64,000 nt of DNA, from assembly GCA_001443525.1 (NCBI GenBank), contig LKPX01000010.1, positions 1 to 64,000 of the forward strand, given 5' to 3'. Below, in pieces: positions 52,412 to 62,485 of the stretch. Position 1 is the stretch's first letter, and each line of letters begins with the position of its first letter. This stretch comes from Desulfobacteraceae bacterium RAAP-1. GTDB lineage: Bacteria > Desulfobacterota > Desulfobacteria > Desulfobacterales > Desulfatirhabdiaceae. The notes under the pieces were generated by a model. That model had not been told where the DNA came from, did not search any database, and was given only the letters and a program-made list of their open reading frames with translations. Both the position numbers and the translations under genes were made by a program.

Positions 52412-53863
52412 TCATTTTTTCCGTTGAGTCCGGTTTAGAGCTTCCTGAAGTTTATCTCCCAGTGTACCCATTGGCAGCGGTTGACGGGATGGCGTGTATT
52501 GCTGCCAATTTCCATTTTCCGGAGTATCCATCCTCAGCGTGATGCTGCGTTCCTCCGGTTTGATGGCGTCAATGACAACGGTTAACGCCCGGCCTGGTTT
52601 TAAAGATTCTATTGAAACAGCCCGTTCGGATGATCTTATGGCGGAAATCGGCAAGATTCCAGTGATACCGGGTGACAAGGTGATGATGTGCCCCCACTTT
52701 TCTTTTTTTTGCAGAATGCCTTCCACGGATTGACCGGGTTTAAATTTTTCAGAGGCATCCATCCAGGGGTCGCCTTCCGCATCTTTAATGCTCAGGGAAA
52801 TACGCCGTTTTATCAGGTCGATTTCCTTGAGCATTACATAAACTGCATCGCCTGTCGCCAAAAAATCTTCCACGCGGTTCACCCGCTTTGTATAGCTGAT
52901 TTCCGAGATATGCACCAATCCCTCAATGCCTGGGGCGATTTCCACAAAAGCGCCGAAATGCGTCAGACGGTTGATTTTACCATTGACGCGGTCTCCGACA
53001 TGAAACTTTTCGTGGACGCTTGTCCATGGATTATCCAGCGCCTGTTTGACGGAAAGGGATATTTTGGGATCATCGCCATCCCTGGGTTGAATGGTGGTGA
53101 CCACCACTTGCAGCGTGTCATCGCTTGTCAGGACATCTTCCGGTTTTTCGATGTGCGACCAACTGATCTCAGAGATTGGCAGAAGACCTGTCAAGCCGGG
53201 AACCAGCTCGATAAAAGCACCGTAAGGCATGATTCTGGATATCTTTCCGGTACAGATTGCACCGACGGAAAGCGTTTTCAGAAAGTCCTGTTTCCGGGCA
53301 TCCATAGCCTGTTTCAACAGTTCGCGTCGTGAGACTACAATATTTTTACCATTTTCCTCAAATTGAAGTATCAGAAATTCATAGGTATTGCCAATAAAAA
53401 CTTCCGAATTCTCCACATAAGATACGTCTATTTGACTAATGGGGCAAAATGCGCGAATATGATGAATATCCACAAGAAACCCGCCTTTGCATTGAGCGGT
53501 TACTTTTCCGCTGACGGGGATGGCATTATGAAAAGCATCTTTGAGCATTGTGGCGTCTGCGACCCCGGAAATAGATCTGGAAAGATGAATGACATCTTCA
53601 TCCGAGGAAACCACATAAAGTTCCAGCGTGTCGCCAACCCGATATGAAAATTCTCCCTGTTCATTCAGCAGCTCGGATTTTATGGCGACACCATCGGTCT
53701 GAGTTCCCGTGTCCAGAAACACGGTGTCCTTTTCTATGGAAATAATACGACCGGACAGTTTATCCCCTCGATGAATATCACGGGTGATTCTAGAACTGTA
53801 GGATTCCAGCAGCTCTGCAAAACTGGGTTCAGCGGCGGTTGTGGATGTGTCGTCTTCGGACAT
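52412..53863 (-). CDS. S1-domain RNA-binding protein (RpsA-like)
   Basis: A 483-residue protein with five S1 repeats in tandem: [19 protein letters not shown] near 35, a second near 110, and three strong ones starting with [20 protein letters not shown] near 195, [20 protein letters not shown] near 285 and [20 protein letters not shown] near 370. E. coli ribosomal S1 has six, so this may be the ribosomal protein of the organism or an S1 paralogue. The start at 53861-53863 has AGGAGA ten bases upstream; a frame to 53950 is a hydrophobic sequence not expected in S1 proteins. Confidence 0.88.
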   Translation of the reverse strand: MSEDDTSTTAAEPSFAELLESYSSRITRDIHRGDKLSGRIISIEKDTVFLDTGTQTDGVAIKSELLNEQGEFSYRVGDTLELYVVSSDEDVIHLSRSISGVADATMLKDAFHNAIPVSGKVTAQCKGGFLVDIHHIRAFCPISQIDVSYVENSEVFIGNTYEFLILQFEENGKNIVVSRRELLKQAMDARKQDFLKTLSVGAICTGKISRIMPYGAFIELVPGLTGLLPISEISWSHIEKPEDVLTSDDTLQVVVTTIQPRDGDDPKISLSVKQALDNPWTSVHEKFHVGDRVNGKINRLTHFGAFVEIAPGIEGLVHISEISYTKRVNRVEDFLATGDAVYVMLKEIDLIKRRISLSIKDAEGDPWMDASEKFKPGQSVEGILQKKEKWGHIITLSPGITGILPISAIRSSERAVSIESLKPGRALTVVIDAIKPEERSITLRMDTPENGNWQQYTPSRQPLPMGTLGDKLQEALNRTQRKK

Positions 53864-54095
53864 TGTTTCAGATCTCCTGAAAAATAAAATGGACGCATAA
53901 AATATAAGTGAACCTATCATAACGCTTTTTGGCATTATGTGCAAAAACAATCCTCAAATGAAATGATGAATGACGACAGCAATGCAAAAATTTTTGTTTT
54001 TTGCGTTGACTTGAATATTATCCTGTGTTAGTTGCAGGAAACTTTAACAACGGGAAGTTTACCATCTTCTCCTGATGACTGAGGTGCTCTTTTTC

Positions 54096-54314
54096 ATGGA
54101 TCGGGAAACCAGACGAAATATAAGGGAACTGGCATATTACAGCAGTCTGGGACTTTCAGTCGCTCTGTCCATATTTATAGGGCTTGCCGCAGGCGTTTAT
54201 TTAGACGGATATTTTCAAACATCGCCATGGCTGACTCTTTTATTTCTTTGTTTGGGAATTGTTGCCGGATATCGCAATATTGCCCTGGCTATCCGAAAAA
54301 GCAGAAATTATTAG
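54096..54314 (+). CDS. atpZ: AtpZ/AtpI-type ATP synthase accessory protein
   Basis: A 72-residue membrane protein: a basic start MDRETRRNIRELAYY, then two hydrophobic helices (about residues 16-36 and 44-62) with GLAAGVYLDGYFQTSPW between, the pattern of AtpZ/AtpQ-type (Pfam AtpZ) proteins encoded ahead of F0 genes. These may help c-ring assembly or cation supply. The ATG at 54096 has GAGGTG nine bases upstream; an earlier ATG at 54075 has no site. First gene of the F0 set, three bases before atpI. Confidence 0.8.
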   Translation: MDRETRRNIRELAYYSSLGLSVALSIFIGLAAGVYLDGYFQTSPWLTLLFLCLGIVAGYRNIALAIRKSRNY

Positions 54315-54317
54315 CAG

Positions 54318-54734
54318 ATGATACCTAAAACAGAAAAGTTGGAAACGACTTTGACACAAAAACGAATTTTGACATTTATCACCTGGGCCAACTGGTTGAT
54401 TTTTGCGGCCGCCAGCGTGGGGGGCTTTTTGTTGACAACGCCGGAGATGTTCCGGGGAATTCTTTTCGGTGGGTTTATTGTAACCATTAATTTCCATCTG
54501 TTGTCACGAACACTCAAAAAATCACTTGTCCCTGCTCATCTTGTTTCTCACAATGTCATCCTGGCTAAATACTATCTGAGGTTCATTCTCAGCGGGTTTA
54601 TCATATTTATTCTGATATCGGGTCATTATGTTCATCCGCTAGGGCTTTTTATCGGTCTTTCCGTTGTGGTCGCCAGTATTATGCTGGCAACGCTGCGTGA
54701 GATCAAAAACATTTTTTTCAAGGAGGCAATGTAA
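54318..54734 (+). CDS. atpI: ATP synthase subunit I
   Basis: A 138-residue protein with four hydrophobic helices (about residues 18-38, 47-65, 82-102, 108-125) and the basic loop RTLKKSLVPAHL, matching AtpI/subunit I of F0 operons. It assists c-ring assembly. Lies between atpZ and atpB. Confidence 0.82.
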   Translation: MIPKTEKLETTLTQKRILTFITWANWLIFAAASVGGFLLTTPEMFRGILFGGFIVTINFHLLSRTLKKSLVPAHLVSHNVILAKYYLRFILSGFIIFILISGHYVHPLGLFIGLSVVVASIMLATLREIKNIFFKEAM

Positions 54735-54735
54735 G

Positions 54736-55425
54736 GTGGAACATCCCTATCTTTTTTTCGTCAAGCTCTTTGAGTTAATTGGTTTGGGGCATTTTGCGCA
54801 TGCCTATCCCCATGTCATTTATTCGTGGGTTGTCATGACATTTCTGGTCATTGTCGGTATGTTAGGAACACGAAGCATCAGCATGGTGCCTTCAAAAGGG
54901 CAGAATTTTTTTGAATTGGTAATATCCGGTATCGAAGAATTCATGGTGGATGTCACCGGCGAAGAGGGGCGCTGGCTGTTGCCTCTGGCGGCTACGATTT
55001 TCATCTATATTTTTGTTTCCAACCTTATGGGATTGTTGCCTGGCTTTTATCCTCCAACGGCCAGTCTGAATACCACATTGTCCTGCGCGCTTACAGTGGT
55101 TGTTTTCACCCATATTATCGGTATCAAGTATCACGGCGTCAAATATATCAAGCATTTTTGCGGGCCGGTATGGTGGATGATTCCTATTATATTGCCCATT
55201 GAAATTATCGGTCACCTGGCCAGAATTCTTTCCCTTTCTTTCCGTCTTTTCGGAAACATGATGGGGCATGAACTGGTACTGGGAATCCTGTTTTTCCTGG
55301 CAGGCGCCTTCTTTGCGCCGCTGCCGATTATGGCGCTGGGCATTTTTGTGTCACTGGTGCAGGCATTCGTTTTCTTTCTGTTGTCTATCATGTATTTTAC
55401 AGGCGCGATGGAACACGCACACTGA
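54736..55425 (+). CDS. atpB: ATP synthase F0 subunit a
   Basis: A 229-residue membrane subunit forming the ion half-channels. The stator Arg lies in HLARILSLSFRLFGNMMGHELVLGI near residues 154-178 (the essential Arg in SFRLFGNM), with a second conserved stretch SLVQAFVFFLLSIMYF near the C-terminus. The start is GTG at 54736 with AGGAGG nine bases upstream and one base after the atpI stop; an ATG at 54664 lies inside atpI. 115 bases before atpE. Confidence 0.94.
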   Translation: MEHPYLFFVKLFELIGLGHFAHAYPHVIYSWVVMTFLVIVGMLGTRSISMVPSKGQNFFELVISGIEEFMVDVTGEEGRWLLPLAATIFIYIFVSNLMGLLPGFYPPTASLNTTLSCALTVVVFTHIIGIKYHGVKYIKHFCGPVWWMIPIILPIEIIGHLARILSLSFRLFGNMMGHELVLGILFFLAGAFFAPLPIMALGIFVSLVQAFVFFLLSIMYFTGAMEHAH

Positions 55426-55539
55426 TAAGCGTGACAAACAGATCTTAATTTCGGATATTATGCTGTTTTTGGATGTTATGGTTTGGGATAATGGAAGAAG
55501 CCCAAATGTATTCACTTTAAACAAGAGGAGATTGGAAGA

Positions 55540-55821
55540 ATGGAAGCACAAGCATTACAGTTTTTTATCGCATGCGTCACAGCAGCAGGTTTTGGTATCG
55601 CCGTAGCAGCCTTTGGTTGCGGTATCGCTCAGGGTCTTGGTTTGAAAGCCGCGGTTGAAGGTATTGCACGGAATCCTGAATCTTCAGGTAAAGTTACCGT
55701 TACCCTGCTGATCGGTCTGGCCATGATCGAGTCTCTTTGTATTTACGCACTCGTCATCGCGCTGATTCTTATCTATGCACATCCGCAGGCAGCAGCTATT
55801 GCCAAATTGTTTGCAAAATAA
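55540..55821 (+). CDS. atpE: ATP synthase F0 subunit c
   Basis: A 93-residue c subunit with two helices: TM1 (about 10-33, [16 protein letters not shown]) and TM2 (about 53-77, [19 protein letters not shown]), joined by the ARNPESS polar loop that meets F1. The ion-carrying Glu is Glu64. Gln31 and Ser65 fill the places of two of the sodium ligands of Ilyobacter tartaricus c (Gln32, Ser66), but the Thr67 position is Leu66, so coupling ion is ambiguous. A strong terminator follows; no F1 or b subunit gene is downstream. Confidence 0.95.
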   Translation: MEAQALQFFIACVTAAGFGIAVAAFGCGIAQGLGLKAAVEGIARNPESSGKVTVTLLIGLAMIESLCIYALVIALILIYAHPQAAAIAKLFAK

Positions 55822-55846
55822 TTTCCGTTTCAGTTGAAGTAAATTT

Positions 55847-55885
55847 AAGGCCGTGTCCTTGTCAAAAGGGCATGGCCTTTTTTTT
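55847..55885 (+). terminator. intrinsic terminator after atpE
   Basis: A 12-bp stem (55847-55858 with 55868-55879, two wobble pairs) followed by eight T. It ends the atpZ-I-B-E operon. Confidence 0.9.
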
Positions 55886-55923
55886 AAGGATCAATGCGGC
55901 ATAAATTGTTTGTGATCCATGAA

Positions 55924-57510
55924 TTATGATGAAGATCGGGTGCGGATTTGCTCAATCAGTCTCTCAATATCAATCGGATACTCTGTGTTGACGGAAATAG
56001 TGTGTGGCTTTTCGCTGTCTGTGATGGGTTCGTTGACTTGCAGTTGATATTCCAGAACGGTTGTGTCTGCATCTGAAATGTCGTTGCGCCGTTTTTTTAT
56101 CCGGCAGCGAAGGACATCGGGCGGGGCAGTAACATCGAGGATGACACAGGGGATATGTCTGGATGACGCTATCTGTACAAATTGTTGCCGTTGGGAGCGC
56201 TTCAGACATGCGGCGTCGATAATTACAGGAAATCCTGCATCCATGATTACAGAAGCCAGCTCTGAAAGCCGATGGTAGGTCTGAATCGAAATATCATCTG
56301 TATAAATGCCGGCCTGGATATCGGATCGGGAGGCAGCGATACCAACTCCGGTAAGCCGTTTTCGTTCGACATCCGATCGGATACGGATAGCTCCCAGATG
56401 CTCTTGCAATGATCGCGTTATGGTGCTCTTTCCGGATGCGGACAGTCCATGTGTGACGATGAGAAGCGGACCGGGCGGTCGTGAACAGAATTCCGCCAGC
56501 TTCAGATACCCGAGAAAATCCGATTCCGCTTCACGCTGATCCTGAGAATCTGAAGGGCTTTGATGAGCACGGATAATATCCACCTTGGCGCGCACCAGTG
56601 CTCTGTATGTCATGTAGTAGGGCAGAATGCGGAGTCCGGCATAGTCATTGCCGGATTCTATATACACATTCAGAAACCGCCAGGCCAGGCGGGCCTGATC
56701 GCGGCGCAGTAAATCCATGATCAGGAAAGCAGCATCGCTGATGACGTCAATCCATCTCAAATACGGATTAAACTCGATACAGTCAAAGGCAACGGGGATT
56801 TCGTGAATCCAGGCGATATTGCGAAGGTGCATATCGCCATGACATTCCCGGATAAACCCTTTCGCTTTGCGCTGAACGAAAAAGGGGGCAAGAGATTTGA
56901 ACGTACTCAAAAACCAGTTCTCAAGTTGCAATATAGCGTCAAGATAATCGCGGTTTGATGTATAGCTGCGGATCTGAAGGATATTTTCTTCAACCGGAGC
57001 ACAGACATGATTCAAATCTCCATATGGGGTACTGGGAGCTGCAATAGCCGTTTTCTGATGAAAATCGGCCAGCCACCGGCCCATGATATCCATCTGTTCA
57101 GGATGCAGCCCATCTTTTTCCAGCACTCGGTCTAATTGAGCTTCCTGGGGGAACTGCATCATTTGAACGGCATATTCAATCGCATCGCCGCTGCCATTCC
57201 AGATCGGCGCATCCGCCGTTCCGGTAATCGGAAGCGCCGTCAGATAGATGTCGGGCGCCAGTCTTCGGTTCAGCCGAATTTCTTCCATGCAGCAATAACG
57301 TCGTTTCTCGAGCGTTGAAAAATCAAGGAATCCCAGATTTACCGGCTTTTTGATTTTATAGGCGTAAATACCTGTCAAAATAACCCATGAGGCATGGGTT
57401 TCAATAAGCTGGCATGACAGGGCAGGGTGGGGGTACACAGCCGGATTAAGTAAGGCGGTAATTAATGCAGAATGCGGGGGCAAATCCGGCTGCATCAGCG
57501 TGCCTGCCAT
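55924..57510 (-). CDS. APH-like kinase fused to AAA/zeta-type ATPase
   Basis: A 528-residue two-part protein (COG2187 plus COG0645 type). The N-terminal part is a small-molecule kinase fold resembling aminoglycoside phosphotransferase, with ECHGDMHLRNIAW (Brenner-type HGDxHxxN) near residue 220 and FDCIEFN near 240. The C-terminal part is a P-loop kinase, GLSASGKST near residue 355, with RSDVERKRL and DAACLKRSQR. Neither substrate is known; drug resistance is not implied. Its start is adjacent to the ferritin-like gene stop on the same strand. Confidence 0.86.
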   Translation of the reverse strand: MAGTLMQPDLPPHSALITALLNPAVYPHPALSCQLIETHASWVILTGIYAYKIKKPVNLGFLDFSTLEKRRYCCMEEIRLNRRLAPDIYLTALPITGTADAPIWNGSGDAIEYAVQMMQFPQEAQLDRVLEKDGLHPEQMDIMGRWLADFHQKTAIAAPSTPYGDLNHVCAPVEENILQIRSYTSNRDYLDAILQLENWFLSTFKSLAPFFVQRKAKGFIRECHGDMHLRNIAWIHEIPVAFDCIEFNPYLRWIDVISDAAFLIMDLLRRDQARLAWRFLNVYIESGNDYAGLRILPYYMTYRALVRAKVDIIRAHQSPSDSQDQREAESDFLGYLKLAEFCSRPPGPLLIVTHGLSASGKSTITRSLQEHLGAIRIRSDVERKRLTGVGIAASRSDIQAGIYTDDISIQTYHRLSELASVIMDAGFPVIIDAACLKRSQRQQFVQIASSRHIPCVILDVTAPPDVLRCRIKKRRNDISDADTTVLEYQLQVNEPITDSEKPHTISVNTEYPIDIERLIEQIRTRSSS

Positions 57511-57981
57511 TTAGTCCCCCATTTCGGCCATGTAGTCATCATACAGTTTTTCAAGCCCCAGCTTATGTCTGGCTTCTTCCTGACAAAGAATTTTGAAAAT
57601 GTTTCGGGCGGTTTCCGTTTCAGATTGCTGGAGCATCTGGTTGTAAAGTTTCAAGGAGTTTTCTTCCCGTTTCATGGCAATCAGGAGAGTATCCCGGTAC
57701 GACATCCCCGGATGCCAGATAATATCCACCATCAGATCGCTGCGTTTAAGATCACCGATCCACTTAAATCTGTAATCCTGTGTGACCAGGGTGCATTCAC
57801 CCGTACAATCGAGATTCAGTAACAGGTATTCATGTTTTCGTTCTTCACCGGCAAATTCAAGCAGCATTTTTCGGGTTTCTTCTCGAGACTCGGCCTGGGC
57901 GGATGCTTCGTAAAACGCTGCAGCCTCTCTTTCTTTTTCGATGGCAAAATCAATAATAGCCTGATAGCTTTGAAAGTCCAT
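57511..57981 (-). CDS. ferritin-like diiron protein (rubrerythrin-type)
   Basis: A 156-residue four-helix protein. The iron-ligand pattern includes IDFAIEKEREAAAFYEAS, FAGEERKHEYLL (ExxH), AMKREENSLKLYNQ and CQEEARHKLGLE (ExxH), typical of the erythrin-type ferritin-like family. Likely role in peroxide or iron handling in an anaerobe, by analogy to rubrerythrin; it lacks a rubredoxin tail. The ATG at 57979-57981 follows AAAGGAT; a frame from 58047 is possible but has no site. Confidence 0.85.
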   Translation of the reverse strand: MDFQSYQAIIDFAIEKEREAAAFYEASAQAESREETRKMLLEFAGEERKHEYLLLNLDCTGECTLVTQDYRFKWIGDLKRSDLMVDIIWHPGMSYRDTLLIAMKREENSLKLYNQMLQQSETETARNIFKILCQEEARHKLGLEKLYDDYMAEMGD

Positions 57982-58050
57982 AACCGTATCCTTTCTGGTT
58001 TTCCAGTCAAAAAGCCAGGCGATGGCAGTTTGTCTGGTGATGTTCATCTG

Positions 58051-58980
58051 TCAACCGGTTTTTAGTGTGCCTACGATATCCGAAAGCTTTTCGATACGAT
58101 GCTGACGACAGAATGCCTCAATACCTTCCAGAATATCCAGTGTGGCTCTAGGATTAATGAAATTGGCAGTGCCCACCTGGATGGCGGAAGCTCCGGCAAT
58201 GAAAAATTCCACTGCATCCGAAGCCGTCATAATGCCTCCGATGCCGATGATGGGTACCGACACGGCCTGCGCTGCCTGCCAGACCATCCGGAGCGCCACA
58301 GGCCGTATGGCCGGACCGGACAACCCGCCGGTGATATTGGCCAGTCTGGGTTTTCGGGTTTCGATATCGATGGCCATACCTGTCAATGTATTGATCAGTG
58401 ACAAACAATCGGCCCCGGCATCTACCACGCTTCGGGCAATCCGGGTGATATCCGTGACATTCGGAGACAGTTTGACGATTAATGGCCGGGTTGTCTGTCG
58501 GCGAACGCCATTGACGACGTTGAACGCAGACTGCGGATCTACCCCGAAAGCAATGCCGCCGGAGGATACGTTGGGGCAGGAAATATTGACCTCGATAGCT
58601 GCAATGCCTTCGACGGTTTCGATGCGTTCGGCGAGCCGGCGGTATTCCTCGATGGTCTTTCCATAAATATTGACAATAATCGGCGTATTCAGCGTGCGCA
58701 AAAATGGCAGTTTTTCTGCAATAAATGCCGCGATTCCTACATTTTCGAGACCAATGGCATTCAACATGCCGCACGGGGTTTCCAGAATCCGGGGCGGAGG
58801 ATTGCCGGCGGAGGGTTCCAGTGAGAGACCCTTGACGATGATGGCGCCAAGCCGGCTTAAATCCACCAGGTCGGCAAACTCGGCGGCGTAGCCAAATGTA
58901 CCGGAAGCCGTCATGACCGGATTTTTCAAACAGAGTCCGGCGATGGAAACCTGAAGATCTGTAGATGGAACGTCACTCAT
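58051..58980 (-). CDS. pyrD: dihydroorotate dehydrogenase B, catalytic subunit
   Basis: A 309-residue class 1B enzyme of pyrimidine synthesis that oxidises dihydroorotate with NAD via an FMN and, normally, a PyrK electron-transfer partner. Motifs: [15 protein letters not shown] near 21-35, KGLSLEP, the [11 protein letters not shown] stretch, NISCPN with catalytic Cys near residue 135, and [21 protein letters not shown] near 245-265. No pyrK is adjacent in the window; a partner elsewhere is expected. It overlaps the MBL-fold gene by ATGA (58977-58980). Confidence 0.94.
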   Translation of the reverse strand: MSDVPSTDLQVSIAGLCLKNPVMTASGTFGYAAEFADLVDLSRLGAIIVKGLSLEPSAGNPPPRILETPCGMLNAIGLENVGIAAFIAEKLPFLRTLNTPIIVNIYGKTIEEYRRLAERIETVEGIAAIEVNISCPNVSSGGIAFGVDPQSAFNVVNGVRRQTTRPLIVKLSPNVTDITRIARSVVDAGADCLSLINTLTGMAIDIETRKPRLANITGGLSGPAIRPVALRMVWQAAQAVSVPIIGIGGIMTASDAVEFFIAGASAIQVGTANFINPRATLDILEGIEAFCRQHRIEKLSDIVGTLKTG

Positions 58981-59888
58981 TGGAATGCAAATCCTTTCCG
59001 TCTCCCGACCGTCTTGATGCGGGCTTCCAGGTTGAGCAGATAAGCGGGCTCCGGTTGAACATGATCGGTCTTGCCATCATATTCAGCGGCTTTGATGCGT
59101 GCCATCACACGGGAGATATCCCCATTTTCTTCAGATAGAAGATGCTCCACCCAGTTGCGAAATTCGTCGCAGGATGTCTGCGATCTCGATATGAAATCCA
59201 CAGCATCCTGACCGGTAAATACAAACCAGTGAGCCTGGCAGACGATATCTGTATCCAGCAGGGAAAGCTTTCGAATAGATGCGAGATACTGGTCATAATC
59301 TATTAGACATTCTGAAAAGATATGACCCGTGGAATCCATGATGCCGCAAGACTCGGCGCAAAGCAGCGCTTTAATTTCAGGGATGTAATAGCTCAGGCTG
59401 TCTCGTGTATGGCCTGGGGTTTCGAGAACTTGTATCGTGCGGTCTGGAGACACGTTCAGGGTGTCGCCTTCCTTGATGACGCCATCAATTTCAAACGGCG
59501 AAAATTCGGGCAGATCTTCGGCGGCAGCGTCAATATACGGGGCTGTGTTTCTGGCCACCTGATTCAATTCATGAATCAGTGAGATGGCGTGAGGTCGCAC
59601 CAGAATATCCCGAGCTCTTTCAGAAGCCATAACCTGCATGTCAGGAAAATATGCCGCCAGCGTTGATACTGATCCGCAGTGGTCAAAATGCGAGTGGGTC
59701 AGGAGACACCGTGCAGGATGACGGTTTCCCAGCACCCTGGAAATTTCTCTGGCGTAAAGATGCCCCAGAAAGGAAAATCCTGCATCAATAATGGTTGGTT
59801 GTTCACCATCGAGTAAAAACACAGGAATGGCGGGATGCCCCAGCACATAAAAACCATCAGCAATCTGTCCTGTCTGAGAAATAATCAA
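58977..59888 (-). CDS. MBL-fold metallohydrolase
   Basis: A 303-residue metallo-beta-lactamase-fold enzyme: [15 protein letters not shown], the dinuclear metal motif [12 protein letters not shown] (HxHxDH) near residue 67, a [12 protein letters not shown] loop with the third His near residue 160 and the AHWFVF segment near 220. Substrate is unknown; glyoxalase-II-like thioester hydrolysis is one option. Translationally coupled to pyrD. Confidence 0.86.
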   Translation of the reverse strand: MIISQTGQIADGFYVLGHPAIPVFLLDGEQPTIIDAGFSFLGHLYAREISRVLGNRHPARCLLTHSHFDHCGSVSTLAAYFPDMQVMASERARDILVRPHAISLIHELNQVARNTAPYIDAAAEDLPEFSPFEIDGVIKEGDTLNVSPDRTIQVLETPGHTRDSLSYYIPEIKALLCAESCGIMDSTGHIFSECLIDYDQYLASIRKLSLLDTDIVCQAHWFVFTGQDAVDFISRSQTSCDEFRNWVEHLLSEENGDISRVMARIKAAEYDGKTDHVQPEPAYLLNLEARIKTVGRRKGFAFQ

Positions 59889-60017
59889 ATGTTGCGCTCC
59901 CGGTTCGGCTATTATCGTTGTGGTCTTGAAAAGGCACGATATGTTTTTTATATCGAAGAAATCTCTGATGTCTATATCCTATAACCCATACGTGATCAAG
60001 CGGATATGTTGATGCCA

Positions 60018-60971
60018 TCAGACGACCCATACGGTAAATTTTTTCCCTCCATATACGACCTCATGACCGACCCTGCCCATAAAAAACGCCTCCACTTTTG
60101 AAAGGCCCCTTCGCCCGACAACAATCGTGCCGAAGCCGCCGTCTTCTGCTTCCTTGACAATAGCCTCGGACCGGCTGGAAACTCCGGAAATGATCTTTTC
60201 AGATATTTTGCCGGATTCAAATCCGGATGTTATCAGCCTGCTTTTTACATCCTGAAACAGCCGCGCCACTTTTAATTTAAAAGTTTCAAGACAGGTATCC
60301 GACATATTCAGTTCAGGAATTTCCGGGGTGCAAACTTCAGAAAGATCAAAATGGATAGCTCCCAGGCCTGGGATTGCATGAAATATACAGATCTCATATC
60401 CATGACCGCCTAATAGTGAGGCAACAAATTCAACCGCTTTCGTCGAAGCTGATGAGGCGTCCACGGCCAATAATATTTTCTTGACGGCAGGTGCCTGTCC
60501 CACAATCAGAATCGGTATAAAAGTTAACGCCTGTAACAGCTTGACGGCAACACTGCCCAGTATGATATTTTGCACCGCACCCAATCCCCGTCTTCTTAAA
60601 ATAACGGCGGTGTAACCTTTTCCTGCCTCGTCGATGATATCGCGGGCAACTCCTTTTTCCAGATGGTGCAGTTTGATTTCAATGGATTGTTCCGAAAAAC
60701 CACCTGAAATCAAAATGTTTTTCGCCTGTTCCAGACAGGTGCGGATTTTTCCCTTTTCCTGCGTTTCCCGGTTTTTCAATTGGTCTGTGATGTTGATGCA
60801 AGTGGGTTCCTGCGCCAATTCCCGATATTCTTCCGGTATGCTGTTGAAAACATGAAACAGCACAATCCGCGTATCTTTATCAATGGGCATAAAATCTTTT
60901 ATATAGTTAACCGTTTGCAAGGTCCGTTCGGAACCATCAACCAATATCAGAAACTTTTTTTGTATTGTCAT
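60018..60971 (-). CDS. universal stress protein, two tandem domains
   Basis: A 317-residue protein of two Usp domains. Domain 1 (about residues 1-150) starts KKFLILVDGSERT and ends ILRRRGLGAVQNIILGSVAVKLL; domain 2 (about 160-317) starts KKILLAVDASSAST and ends VGRRGLSKVEAFFMGRVGHEVV. The loop of domain 1 has the ATP-binding pattern; in domain 2 the Ser after the last Gly is replaced by Arg. Stands alone between the MBL-fold gene and the efflux genes. The 130 bases before it and 100 after hold nothing obvious. Confidence 0.9.
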   Translation of the reverse strand: MTIQKKFLILVDGSERTLQTVNYIKDFMPIDKDTRIVLFHVFNSIPEEYRELAQEPTCINITDQLKNRETQEKGKIRTCLEQAKNILISGGFSEQSIEIKLHHLEKGVARDIIDEAGKGYTAVILRRRGLGAVQNIILGSVAVKLLQALTFIPILIVGQAPAVKKILLAVDASSASTKAVEFVASLLGGHGYEICIFHAIPGLGAIHFDLSEVCTPEIPELNMSDTCLETFKLKVARLFQDVKSRLITSGFESGKISEKIISGVSSRSEAIVKEAEDGGFGTIVVGRRGLSKVEAFFMGRVGHEVVYGGKKFTVWVV

Positions 60972-61074
60972 ACATCCTCCACTTCGATTCGATCGGCAAA
61001 ACTGCTTCCTGTGCGCACTATGTCATCTCAGTCAGTTTACATTAGAATGAATGGGGCGCATCGTGCTGGAAAAA

Positions 61075-62484
61075 CTATTTATTGCTTCCGCCGCCCAGCA
61101 CCGCATACAGCTTGACTTCATTGGCGATTTTGGCCAGTTGAAGTGAAACGAGCCCCTGTCTGGCCGCATACAGATTCCGCTGGGCGTCCAGGACGCTCAG
61201 ATAGCTGTCGATGCCTTTCAGATAGCGCTCCTGCGAGCGGCGGTAAATAATATCCACGGCATTCACCAGGGATTGCTGCGCCGAAAGCTGGTCTTTCACC
61301 GTGCCGTTGACGGCCAGTGCATCGGCCACTTCCCTGAAAGCCGTTTGAATGGATTTTTCATAGCGGTTCAGCGCGATTTTCTTTTCGACGTTGGCCGCGT
61401 CATAGGCGGACCAGAGCCTGGGATCGAAGATCGGGGTGGATATCTGCGGCGCGAATGTCCAGGCTCCGGAGCCGGAGCCGAAAAGCCCTCCCAGGCCGCT
61501 GCTGGCGGTTCCGGCGGTCGTGGTTAAAACGATGCTGGGAAAAAGCGCCGCCCGTGCGGCCCCGATATTGGCGTTGGCGGCCTTGAGCTGATGTTCCGCC
61601 GCAAGGATATCGGGACGGTTCAGCAGCACATCGGAAGAAAGTCCGGGAGTGATGATCTGTGGTTCCGGAACATCCGACAGACAAACCGACCGTATATCCG
61701 GCGGCGCCGGCGACCCCAGCAGCAGGTTCAGCGCATTCTCATCCAGAGCGATCTGCTGGGTATATCGGGCGATGTCGCCTCGGGCCGTATCCACCTGGGT
61801 CTGAACGCGCTTGACATCCACTTCGGTGGCAAGCCCTGTCTGAAAGCGGTGGTTGACGATGCGATACATGCCCTCCTGGGTTTGCAGCGTGGTAGTGGCG
61901 ATGTTCAGGTTCTCCCGGTCAGCGGCCAAATTGAGATAGGCGCCGGCAACAGAGGCAATCAGGAGAATCTGCGTACTGCGTCTGGCCTCGTCTGTCGCCA
62001 GGTACGTTTCAAGAGCGCTTTCCGTCAGGCTTCGGATCCGGCCAAAAAAATCCAGCTCCCATGCAGCCATCCCAAGATTGGCGCTGTATTGTTCCTGGAT
62101 GACGGCTTTACCCGATGAGGACAGGTCGGCGGGAATCCGCTGACTGCTCATGGCGCCGGACGCATTGAAGGATGGAAGCAGGCTGGCTTTCTGGATGCCG
62201 TACAACGCCGAAGCCTTTTCGACGTTCAGCAGTGCCAGCCGCATGTCCCGGTTCTGGTCGAGTGCGGTGTGAATGAGCCGCTGCAGCCGGGCATCGGTGA
62301 AAAAAGCTTCCCACCGCAAATTCTGTGCGGAAGGCGCCCCGATGTCCGCTGTATCCGGACGATAGGCGTCGCCTTTCGGCCATTGCCCGGGGACCGGAGC
62401 TGCCGGCTGCGAGTATTTGGGGATAAAAGAGCAGCCTCCCAGCCATATCAGCGCTGTCAATGAAAATACAATGAGCTTTTTCAT
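61075..62484 (-). CDS. outer-membrane efflux lipoprotein (OprM/NodT family)
   Basis: A 469-residue RND-pump outer-membrane channel. The N-terminus is a lipoprotein signal peptide with lipobox LGGC (Cys18). The body has the family's two coiled-coil repeats (LRWEAFFTDARLQRLI and RDMRLALLNVEKASA near residues 55-90; AAWELDFFGRIRSL near 140; NRPDILAAEHQLKAANANIGAARAALFPSI near 290-320). The ATG at 62482-62484 follows GGAGGCGAGATAAC inside the end of the pump gene, one base after its stop. Forms a trimeric tunnel with the pump and a periplasmic adaptor that must lie beyond the window. Confidence 0.93.
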   Translation of the reverse strand: MKKLIVFSLTALIWLGGCSFIPKYSQPAAPVPGQWPKGDAYRPDTADIGAPSAQNLRWEAFFTDARLQRLIHTALDQNRDMRLALLNVEKASALYGIQKASLLPSFNASGAMSSQRIPADLSSSGKAVIQEQYSANLGMAAWELDFFGRIRSLTESALETYLATDEARRSTQILLIASVAGAYLNLAADRENLNIATTTLQTQEGMYRIVNHRFQTGLATEVDVKRVQTQVDTARGDIARYTQQIALDENALNLLLGSPAPPDIRSVCLSDVPEPQIITPGLSSDVLLNRPDILAAEHQLKAANANIGAARAALFPSIVLTTTAGTASSGLGGLFGSGSGAWTFAPQISTPIFDPRLWSAYDAANVEKKIALNRYEKSIQTAFREVADALAVNGTVKDQLSAQQSLVNAVDIIYRRSQERYLKGIDSYLSVLDAQRNLYAARQGLVSLQLAKIANEVKLYAVLGGGSNK

Positions 62485-62485
62485 G

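Noticed and set aside
55924-57510. Antibiotic-resistance aminoglycoside phosphotransferase
   Set aside because: The fold resemblance is only generic; the fusion with a P-loop kinase is a widespread chromosomal family with no link to resistance.
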